From: Chelatococcus reniformis
GTDB lineage: Bacteria; Pseudomonadota; Alphaproteobacteria; Rhizobiales; Beijerinckiaceae
Length of the DNA stretch: 64,000 nucleotides
Assembly (NCBI RefSeq): GCF_014640075.1
Contig: NZ_BMGG01000002.1
Span: 310,001 to 374,000, forward strand
Direction: 5' to 3'
Positions within the stretch are counted from its first letter, which is position 1. Every line of letters starts with the position of its first letter. Under the pieces are notes generated by a model. It did no database searches. It was given only the letters and a program-made list of their open reading frames with translations, and was not told where the DNA came from. Of the stretch, positions 26,165 through 34,300 are shown piece by piece. The translations under genes were made by a program, and so were the position numbers.

Positions 26165-27499
26165 ATGTTGGACATTCCTCTGCGCAAGCTCGAGGAGCTG
26201 GCGCCGCGCCCCGTGGACCTCGATCCGTTCGAGATCTCGTCCGTGGACCGCCTCAGGGCCCACCAGCTCGAGCGGCTGCTGTGGACGTTGCGGCACGCCT
26301 ACGACAACGTCCCGCACTACCGCGCCGCCTTCGATGCCGCCGGGGTCCACCCCGACGACCTCAGGTCGCTGGATGATCTCAAGCGGTTTCCGTTCACCAG
26401 CAAGGCGGACCTGCGCGACAACTATCCCTTCGGCATGTTCGCCGTGCCGCGCTCGCAGGTGCTGCGCATCCACGCCTCGTCCGGCACCACCGGCAAGCCC
26501 ACCGTCGTCGGCTACACCCGCGCCGATATCGATGCCTGGAGCGACGTCGTGGCGCGCTCCATCCGGGCGGCCGGCGGCCGGCCGGGCATGATCGTGCACG
26601 TGGCCTACGGCTACGGGCTGTTCACGGGCGGGCTCGGCGCCCACTACGGGGCCGAACGGCTCGGTTGCACGGTCGTGCCGGTCTCCGGCGGCATGACAGA
26701 ACGGCAGGTGCAGCTGATCAACGACTTCAAGCCGGACATCATCATGGTGACGCCGTCCTACATGCTCGCGATCCTCGACGAATTCCGCCGACAGGGGCTC
26801 GATCCGCGCCGGTCCTCGCTCCGCGTCGGCATCTTCGGGGCCGAGCCGTGGACCAACGCCATGCGCGAGGAAATCGAGGAGGCGTTCGATCTTCATGCCG
26901 TCGACATCTATGGGCTGTCGGAGGTCATGGGCCCGGGCGTCGCCAGCGAGTGCGTGGAGACGAAGGACGGCTTGCACGTGTGGGAGGATCACTTCTACCC
27001 CGAGGTGATCGATCCGATCAGCGGCGACGTGTTGCCCGACGGCGAGCTGGGCGAGCTGGTATTCACGTCGCTGGCCAAGGAAGCGATGCCGGTGGTGCGC
27101 TATCGCACGCGGGACCTGACGCGGCTGCTGCCGGGCACGGCGCGCCGGCTGCGCCGCCTGGAGAAGGTCACCGGCCGCTCCGACGACATGATCATCGTCC
27201 GCGGCGTCAACGTCTTCCCGACCCAGATCGAGGAAAAGCTCCTGGGCATACCGGAGCTGTCGATGCACTATCAGATCGTGCTGACGCGCACCGGGCGGTT
27301 GGACGAGATGGAGGTGCACGTCGAAGCCAGGCCCGAGGCCATCGAGCTCGCGGCGCGCGAGGCGGCGGCCCGTCGGCTGGAACGCATGGTGAAGGACACG
27401 ATCGGCGTCTCGGCGAGCGTGCGCGTGCTCGATCCCGAGAGCATCGAGCGCTCGTTGGGCAAAGCCAAGCGGATCGTCGACCGCCGGCCGAAAGAATGA
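26165..27499 (+). CDS. paaK: Phenylacetate-CoA ligase
   Basis: PaaK activates phenylacetate to phenylacetyl-CoA with ATP, the entry step of the pathway. The 444-residue ANL-superfamily enzyme shows the ATP-binding loop HASSGTTGKPTVVGYT, the adenylate motif YGLSEVMGPGVA, the hinge VTGRSDDMIIVRGVNVFPTQIEE and a C-terminal subdomain whose GKAKRIVDRR contains a likely catalytic Lys. Length is typical. GGGAGGATG precedes the ATG. It closes the paa run started by paaA. Confidence 0.95.
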   Translation: MLDIPLRKLEELAPRPVDLDPFEISSVDRLRAHQLERLLWTLRHAYDNVPHYRAAFDAAGVHPDDLRSLDDLKRFPFTSKADLRDNYPFGMFAVPRSQVLRIHASSGTTGKPTVVGYTRADIDAWSDVVARSIRAAGGRPGMIVHVAYGYGLFTGGLGAHYGAERLGCTVVPVSGGMTERQVQLINDFKPDIIMVTPSYMLAILDEFRRQGLDPRRSSLRVGIFGAEPWTNAMREEIEEAFDLHAVDIYGLSEVMGPGVASECVETKDGLHVWEDHFYPEVIDPISGDVLPDGELGELVFTSLAKEAMPVVRYRTRDLTRLLPGTARRLRRLEKVTGRSDDMIIVRGVNVFPTQIEEKLLGIPELSMHYQIVLTRTGRLDEMEVHVEARPEAIELAAREAAARRLERMVKDTIGVSASVRVLDPESIERSLGKAKRIVDRRPKE

Positions 27500-27553
27500 T
27501 GCGGCGGCGGTCGATAGTGGTGCATAGAACACATAATTTACAAGGAGGAAGCA

Positions 27554-27865
27554 ATGATCCAGGTAACGGTGATGTACCCGGCCGACGATAAGACCAAGTT
27601 CGATCTCGATTATTACATGAAGACACATATTCCGTTGCTCAAGGAGCGTTGGACCGAATTCGGGCTCAGCAACGTGCAGGTGCTGCGCGGCGCCGGCAAG
27701 CCCGACGGCAGCCCGCTGGACTATCGGGTGATTGCGCTGCTGACCTTCGGCTCACTTGACGATTTCAAGAATGCCGGCAAGGCTCACGGCCGCGAGATCT
27801 TTGCGGATATTCCAAAGTTCACCGACGGCCAGGCCGTTGTCCAGATCAACGACGTCGTCGGCTAG
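27554..27865 (+). CDS. EthD family protein
   Basis: A 103-residue dimeric alpha-beta barrel protein. MIQVTVMYPADDKTKFDLDYY and HIPLLKERWTEFGL are the EthD-family start, and GSLDDFKNAGKAHGREIFADI the conserved second half. EthD-type proteins accompany P450s in ether degradation and other catabolic clusters; their exact role is unclear. AAGGAGGAA lies seven bases before the ATG. A P450 gene follows about 95 bp downstream, which matches the classic pairing. Confidence 0.88.
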   Translation: MIQVTVMYPADDKTKFDLDYYMKTHIPLLKERWTEFGLSNVQVLRGAGKPDGSPLDYRVIALLTFGSLDDFKNAGKAHGREIFADIPKFTDGQAVVQINDVVG

Positions 27866-27910
27866 TGGCGCATGGCGAATCTGGCGGCGGCGAGACCGCC
27901 TCAGCCGTCG

Positions 27911-27931
27911 TGGCCGGGCTTGACCCGGCCA
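27911..27931. repeat. Short dispersed hairpin repeat (copy 2)
   Basis: TGGCCGGG, loop CTTGA, CCCGGCCA: the same palindrome as at 8308-8330, here between the EthD and P450 genes. As a transcript it would fold into a stable hairpin and might attenuate reading into the P450 gene. Confidence 0.7.
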
Positions 27932-27959
27932 TGACGTCGCTCATGTGAAGGCAACGCTC

Positions 27960-29225
27960 ATGATCCCGCAGCAACATTCCGCCTCGGCCGCAGTTCGGGC
28001 GGGTTCGGGCGATGGTGCCGCGTCGGCGGCCTTTTCCCTGCAGGACCTGCCTGCGTCGTTCTACGATGATCCCTATCCGACCTATCGCGCCTTGCAGGAG
28101 AACGACCCGGTCCACCGCATGCCGGACGGAACGCTGTTCCTCACCCGCTACCGGGACCTGGAGGCGATCTACAAGGATACGGTCCGGTTCAGCTCCGACA
28201 AGAAGGTCGAGTTCGCCCCGAAATACGGGGTGGGCTCGCGGCTGTTCGAACACCATACCACCTCGCTGGTCTTCAACGACCCGCCGCTGCACACCCGCGT
28301 GCGCCATCTGATCGCCGGCGCGCTGAGCCCGCGGGCCATCGCCGAGATGGAGCCGGGCCTGACCGAGCTGGTCGACCGGCTGCTCGATCGCATCCAGTCG
28401 CGCGGCGAGGTCGACCTTATCGAGGATTTCGCGGCGGCCATCCCCGTGGAGGTGATCGGCAATCTTCTGAACATCCCTCATGAGGAGCGAGGCCCCCTGC
28501 GCGGCTGGTCGCTGGCCATCCTGGGCGCGCTGGAGCCGGTGCTGAGCGACGAGGTGCAGCAGGGCGGGGAGCGCGCCGTGGCAGATTTTCTGGATTATCT
28601 GCGCCGCCTGGTGGCCGACCGCCGCCGCCGTCCCGGCGATCCGGAGCACGACGTGCTGACACGCCTCATCGCCGGCGAGAGCGATGGCGGCCACCGCTTG
28701 AGCGAGGTCGAGCTGCTGCAGAACTGCATTTTCATCCTGAACGCGGGCCACGAGACGACGACCAACCTGATCGGCAACGGGCTGGAGCTGCTGCTGCGCT
28801 ATCCGGGCGAACGGCAGCGCCTGATCGACGACCCAGCCCTGATCCGCACCGCCATCGAGGAATTCCTGCGTTTCGAGAGCTCCAACCAGCTCGGCAACCG
28901 GCGCGTGGTCGAGGCAGCCGAGATCGGCGGCACCGCCGTCGCGGAAGGCACGCTGGTGACGCTCTGCATCGGCGCCGCCAATCGCGACCCGGAGCAGTTC
29001 GCCGCGGCAGATCGGCTGGATGTCGGGCGCACGCCGAACCGCCACCTCGCCTTCGCCTCGGGGCCACACGTCTGCGCCGGGCTGAACCTGGCCCGGCTCG
29101 AGGGGCGGGTGGCGATCGGACGGTTTCTGGCGCGCTTCCCCGCCTTCACCGCCGCGGCGCCGGGGCGGCGGGCGCGGAGGGCACGGTTTCGCGGCTTCGT
29201 CGCGCTGCCCGCGCGGCTGGCGTGA
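27960..29225 (+). CDS. Cytochrome P450
   Basis: A soluble bacterial P450 of 421 residues. The I-helix oxygen-binding motif is AGHETT (262-267), the K-helix has EEFLRF, and the haem loop is FASGPHVCAGLNLARLEG with Cys372 as axial ligand. No membrane anchor is present. Substrate is unknown; position after paaK and EthD suggests an aromatic or ether compound. The ATG at 27960 has GAAGG upstream; a GTG at 27945 is the alternative. No ferredoxin gene is adjacent, so electrons must come from elsewhere. It overlaps the next gene by 4 bp. Confidence 0.9.
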   Translation: MIPQQHSASAAVRAGSGDGAASAAFSLQDLPASFYDDPYPTYRALQENDPVHRMPDGTLFLTRYRDLEAIYKDTVRFSSDKKVEFAPKYGVGSRLFEHHTTSLVFNDPPLHTRVRHLIAGALSPRAIAEMEPGLTELVDRLLDRIQSRGEVDLIEDFAAAIPVEVIGNLLNIPHEERGPLRGWSLAILGALEPVLSDEVQQGGERAVADFLDYLRRLVADRRRRPGDPEHDVLTRLIAGESDGGHRLSEVELLQNCIFILNAGHETTTNLIGNGLELLLRYPGERQRLIDDPALIRTAIEEFLRFESSNQLGNRRVVEAAEIGGTAVAEGTLVTLCIGAANRDPEQFAAADRLDVGRTPNRHLAFASGPHVCAGLNLARLEGRVAIGRFLARFPAFTAAAPGRRARRARFRGFVALPARLA

Positions 29226-29689
29226 TCGACATCAATGGGGCGAAGGGCGAGGGGATGTTGATGGGGGCTTTCGACAAGGCGGCCGGCGACGAGTTGCTGG
29301 CGACGGTGTTTGCCGGCTGGGTGCAGGATCTGGCATTGACGGTCGAAGAGCTTCGATCGGATGGTGCCGTGCTGCGCCTGCCGTTTTCCGACAAGCTGTG
29401 CCGCGACAACGGCGTCGTCTGTGGCCAGGCGCTGATGAGCTTCGCCGACACGGCCATGGTCCTGGCGATCTCGGCCGCCGCGGGCGGCTACCTGCCGATG
29501 ACCACGGTCGACCAGACCATCCACTTCCTGCGGCCGGCTGCCCGGGTCGACCTCCTCGCCGCTGCGCAGGTCGTCCGCCTGGGCCGCACCATGGCGTTCG
29601 GCAGCGTGTCCATCACGGCTGCCGACGGGGACCGGAAACCGGTGGCACTGGCACAGACGGCTTACGCGCTGATGCGGGACGGTAAGTAG
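29222..29689 (+). CDS. PaaI-type hot-dog thioesterase
   Basis: A 155-residue hot-dog protein: NGVVCGQALMSFADTAMVLAIS is the PaaI/YigI-like signature with the active-site Asp in FADTAM, then TTVDQTIHFLRPA. The usual HGG is replaced by VCGQ, so substrate preference may differ from true PaaI. The GTG start overlaps the P450 stop (GTGA); an ATG at 29255 with GCGAGGGG upstream is also plausible. Coupling to the P450 suggests it acts on a CoA thioester of the same substrate. Confidence 0.82.
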   Translation: MIDINGAKGEGMLMGAFDKAAGDELLATVFAGWVQDLALTVEELRSDGAVLRLPFSDKLCRDNGVVCGQALMSFADTAMVLAISAAAGGYLPMTTVDQTIHFLRPAARVDLLAAAQVVRLGRTMAFGSVSITAADGDRKPVALAQTAYALMRDGK

Positions 29690-29880
29690 CGTGCAGCGCA
29701 GATCTGCGCCAGCTCGCGGTGGCGAAAGAATAAACCGTTGAGGTTCAAATAGTTGGGGGATCTATCTCGGCGATGGATGAGGCCCCCGTTGCACAGAGAG
29801 CAGCTCCTTATTGACGCCCGGTTCGGTACCGGGTGCGGCGCCGCGACGCTGCCATGATCGCGCTCGATCCATGACAATCG

Positions 29881-29896
29881 CTATAACGTGTTATAG
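29881..29896. promoter_or_regulatory. Palindromic operator candidate
   Basis: CTATAAC-GT-GTTATAG has perfect 7-bp arms around two central bases, 57 bp upstream of the binding-protein gene. Its AT-rich arms stand out and suit a dimeric regulator. No regulator gene is adjacent. Confidence 0.5.
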
Positions 29897-29952
29897 GTTG
29901 CCCCCAACCGTCCGCCACGAAACAGGGCGGAGCAGCCGGGAGGAACACGAAT

Positions 29953-31152
29953 ATGCGCGCACACGCTCTTGCCGTTGCCGTCGCCCTGACGATCGGCGCG
30001 GCCGGCCCTGCCGCGGCCGCCGAAAAGAAATACGACCAGGGCGCCAGCGATACGGAGATCAAGCTGGGCCAGACCATGCCCTACAGCGGCCCGGCCTCCT
30101 ATGTCGGCATGGTCGGCCGCACGCAACTGGCCTATTTCCGCATGATCAACGAGAAGGGCGGCATCAACGGGCGCAAGGTGGAGTTGATCTCCCTCGACGA
30201 CGCCTACAATCCGGCCAAGACCGTGGAGGCGACGCGCCGGTTGGTCGAGGGTGACGGCATTCTCGCCACCATGTCCTCCAACGGCACCGTGACCCAGGCG
30301 GCAGTCCAGAAATACCTCAACAGCAAGGGCATCCCGCAACTGCTGATCGGCTCGGGCTCATCGCGCTGGAACGAACCCAAGACCTTCCCGTGGTCGACCG
30401 GCGCGCTTTCGCTTTATTTGACCGAGGGGCGGATTTTCGGCCGTTGGCTCTTGGCCAACAAGCCCGACGCCAAGCTCGGCATCCTGTCCCAGAACGACGA
30501 CCTCGGCCGCGACTTTCTGCGCGGTATCAAAGAAGGTCTCGGCGACAAGGCTGCCACGATGATCGTCGCCGAGCAGACCTACGATCTGACCGAGCCGACC
30601 GTCGACTCCCAGATCGTCACGCTGTCGAAGTCGGGGGCAAACGTCTTCTTCAACATCACCACGGGCAAGTTCGTCACCCAGTCCGTCCGCAAGGTGAAGG
30701 AGCTCAACTGGCCGGTGCTGCACTACCTGATGAGCGCCTCGGCGACCTATTCGCTGCTGGCGGCGGCCGGGCTCGAAAACGCCAAGGGCCTGATGACCGT
30801 CCAGACGGTGAAGCGCCTCGCCAGCCCGGAATGGAACAACGACCCGGAGGTCAAGACCTACGAGGCATTCCGCGCCAAGTATGCCGCCGACATCCCGGCG
30901 CAAGAGGAAGTGGGCTTTTATGCCTATTCCAGCGCGGTGATCATGCATCGCATCCTCGAGGCCTGCGGCGATGACCTGACGCGCGCCAACATTCTCAAGC
31001 ACGCCACCAACCTCAAAGGCCAGACGAGCCCGATTTTGCTGCCGGGCATCACCCTCAATACGTCCCCGAGCGACTACGAGCCCGTCACGGTGTTCTACAT
31101 GGGTGTGTTCAACGGCACCGGTTGGGAGATCTCGAAGGATCCCATTCGCTAG
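29953..31152 (+). CDS. Orphan branched-chain-type ABC binding protein
   Basis: A 399-residue LivK-type periplasmic protein with a clear signal peptide (MRAHALAVAVALTIGAAGPA, cleavage probably after AAAA near residue 23). Mature landmarks are DTEIKLGQTMPYSGPASYVG, GGINGRKVELISLDDAYNP and YDLTEPTVDSQIVTL. This subgroup often binds aromatic acids. There are no permease or ATPase genes beside it, so it must use an importer encoded elsewhere. GGGAGGAA precedes the ATG. A strong hairpin follows the gene. Confidence 0.88.
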   Translation: MRAHALAVAVALTIGAAGPAAAAEKKYDQGASDTEIKLGQTMPYSGPASYVGMVGRTQLAYFRMINEKGGINGRKVELISLDDAYNPAKTVEATRRLVEGDGILATMSSNGTVTQAAVQKYLNSKGIPQLLIGSGSSRWNEPKTFPWSTGALSLYLTEGRIFGRWLLANKPDAKLGILSQNDDLGRDFLRGIKEGLGDKAATMIVAEQTYDLTEPTVDSQIVTLSKSGANVFFNITTGKFVTQSVRKVKELNWPVLHYLMSASATYSLLAAAGLENAKGLMTVQTVKRLASPEWNNDPEVKTYEAFRAKYAADIPAQEEVGFYAYSSAVIMHRILEACGDDLTRANILKHATNLKGQTSPILLPGITLNTSPSDYEPVTVFYMGVFNGTGWEISKDPIR

Positions 31153-31166
31153 GAAGTAGGTGGGCG

Positions 31167-31199
31167 GAGGACGCCCGCCCGTCACGGGCGGGCGTCCTC
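31167..31199 (+). terminator. Terminator hairpin after the binding-protein gene
   Basis: GAGGACGCCCGCCCG and CGGGCGGGCGTCCTC pair perfectly over 15 bp around the loop TCA, 14 bp after the stop codon. There is no T-run, but the stem is very stable. It separates the aromatic-catabolism region from the alpha-2-macroglobulin gene. Confidence 0.75.
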
Positions 31200-31303
31200 A
31201 TCCGCCTCACACGCGCGCGTGTGGCCGGTCCAGGTCGCTTCGCGTATGATCCGCCGAAGGTCCCGGACGCTTCGCGTCGTCCGATTGCCGGCGGGAGGAT
31301 TCG

Positions 31304-34300
31304 ATGCGCGGCCTGCGTCTCACATGTCTCAACGGCCCGGCTGTTCGAGCCGTTGCGGCCGCCGCGGCCCTGGCCTTTGCCTGCCTCCTCGGCCAGCAGG
31401 CGCGCGCGGAGAAGAGCTTCGTCCGCGAAGAGCTGGCCAGCGGCGCCGTGCGCCTCGAGACGACTCTCAGGAGCGAGAGCGGACGCACCGCGCAAGCCGC
31501 GCTCGCCGCCGGCCGCGATGCGGATCTGCTAAAGCGCGAGTCCGCCGCGCAGCTCGGACGCGATCCCCGCGTCGCCCTAACGCGGGCGTCTGAAGCCATC
31601 GCGCTGGCCGGCAAGGATCCCGGCGCCTGGATTGCCTACAGCAAGGCCGCGCTCCAGGTGCAGCGCGAGGGCGTCCGCGACCGCTATCTGCTGCGCGAAC
31701 GGGCCACCATCGCCGCCTATGCCGCCTATCAGGCCGCGACGACCAAGGCGGACGAGGCCGCGGCGCTCGCCCAACTGGGCGCCGCCTTCGAGACCCGCGA
31801 GATCTGGCGCCCGTCGCTCGATGCCTACGCGGCGTCGCTGGCTCTGGCCGACAACGGCCGGTTGCGCACCACCTACGAGGAGCTGCGCTCCAAATACGGT
31901 TTCCGCATCACCGACTATAAAGTCGATTCCGACTCGGCGAGCCCCCGCGTCTGCTTCGAGTTCTCCGACCCCCTGGCGCGCAAGACCGATTTTGCGCCTT
32001 ACGTGGCTCTCTCGGGCGCTGCCAACGCCGCCGTCTCCGGCGAGGACCGGCAGTTGTGCGTCGACGGGCTCAAGCACGGCGAGCGCTACGCCATCGTGCT
32101 GCGCCAGGGCTTGCCGTCGTCCGTCGGCGAGAGCCTGCTCAAGAGCGCCGACTACGAGATCTACGTCCGAGACCGCTCGCCCCAGGTGCGCTTCACAGGC
32201 CGCAACTACGTGCTGCCGCGAGCCGGGCAGGAGGGCATCCCGGTCATCACCGTCAACACCCCGAAGGTGAAACTGGACATCGCCCGCATCGGCGACCGCA
32301 GCCTGCTGCCGACCGTGCGCTCCGAGGATTTCCTCGCCCAGCTCAGCCAGCAGGGCATCGACGCCATCCTGACCGAGAAGGGCTTCAAGGTCTGGAGCGG
32401 CACCCTCGATGCGAAGTCCGAGCTGAACAAGGACGTCGTCACCGCCTTCCCGATCGTGGAGGCGGTCAACGGCAAGCTCGATCCGGGCGTCTACGTGATG
32501 ACGGCGCTGCCGGCGAACGCCGACGGCACGGCCGACGGCGGCGACGACTACAGCCAGCGCGCCACCCAGTGGTTCGTCGTTTCCGACATCGGTCTCACGG
32601 CCATGAGCGGCAAGGAGGGCGTCGACGTCCTCGCGCGGTCGCTGGCGAGCGCCGAACCGCTGGCGGGCATCGAGATCAAGCTGGTGGCTCGTAACAACGA
32701 GGTGCTGGCCACCAGGGCGACCGACACGGCCGGCCGGGTGCGCTTCGATCCCGGGCTGGCGCGCGGCGAGGGAGGTCTGGCGCCCGGCCTCGTCGTCGCC
32801 AGCGGGCCCGAAAGCGACTACGGCTTCCTCGACCTGCAGCAGAACGCCTTCGACCTCACCGATCGGGGCGTCAGCGGCCGGGCGGCGCCGGCGGCGCTGG
32901 ATGCCTTCCTGTTCGCCGAGCGGGGCGTCTACCGGTCGGGAGAGACCGTCCATCTCACCAGCCTGCTGCGCGACGGCAAGGGCATAGCGGTGCCCCGGGT
33001 GCCGCTGACGCTCGTGGTCAGGCGTCCGGACGGGGTCGAGTACCGGCGCTCCCAGGTCGAAGACCAGGGGCTCGGCGGCCGGGCACTCTCCATACCGTTG
33101 CTGTCGGGCTCACAGTCGGGCACCTGGCGCGTGCTGGCCTACACCGATCCCAAGGGCAAGCCGGTCGGCGAGACCAGTTTCCTGGTCGACGACTACGTGC
33201 CGGAGCGCCTGGAGGTGAAGCTGACGCCCAAAACGGCGGTGCTGCGCCCGGGCGAGCCCGCGACCATCGCGGTGGAGGCGCGCTACCTGTTCGGCGCCGC
33301 CGGGTCGGACCTGGCGGTGAGCGGCGAGGTGGCGGTCTCCGAGGCGGACGGGACGGCGGTGCCCGGCCTCGACGGCTACGAGGTCGGCGTTGCCGACGAG
33401 GACTACGAGGACGGCAGTTCCGAGATCGAGGCCGGCGTCAAGACCGATGCCAAGGGGCACGCCTCCATCGACGTGCCGATGGAGGAACTGCCGCAGGACA
33501 GGCCCTTCCAGGCGACCCTCACGCTGCGCGTCGGCGAGGAGGGAGGCCGTGCCGTGGCGCGCTCGGTGACGCTGCCGATCCTGCCGCGCGATCCGGTCAT
33601 CGGCGTCAAGAAACTGTTCTCGCAACTGGCCGAGGGCAGCGCCGCAAGCTTCGACGTCGTGGTGGCGGATCCGGACGGCCGGCGCCTGGCCAAGCCCCTG
33701 CAATGGAGCCTCTACCGAATAGACCGCCGCTACCAATGGTACAGCAGCGACGGCCGCTGGACCTCCGAACCGACCGAGCAGCGCCGGCGCGTCGCCGACG
33801 GCACCGTCGACGCGCCAGCCGATGCGCCGGCCCGCATCAGCAGCCCGGTGGAGTGGGGCTCCTACCGCCTCGATGTGGCCATGGCGGGTCAGCAACCGGC
33901 GCTGACCAGCGTCTCGTTCACGGTCGGCTACTCCGGCGAGGTGGCGGCCGATGCCCCCGACGTGCTCGACGTGAAGCTCGACAAGGCCGCTTACCGGGCG
34001 GGGGACGACCTCACCCTGCACATCAACTCGCGCTTTTCAGGCAGCGCCACTGTCGCCATCGTGGGTGATCGTGTCTACCAGGAGCGTACCGTAGCGCTTG
34101 CGGCCGGAGGCACGACGGTGAGCCTGCCGGTCGAAGCCGGCTGGGGCGCGGGCGCTTATGCCATGGCCTTTGCCTACCGACCGCTCGACAGGGCCGCCAA
34201 CCGCATGCCGGGCCGGGCCATGGGGCTGTCGTGGTTCTCGATCGACCGGGAAGCGCACGAGCTCAAGGTGGCGCTCGATGCGCCGGCCACCATGCGCCCG

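Noticed and set aside
29690-29880. Possible small RNA or extra gene between the thioesterase and the orphan binding protein
   Set aside because: No ribosome binding site with an open frame, no stable terminator and no promoter could be identified.
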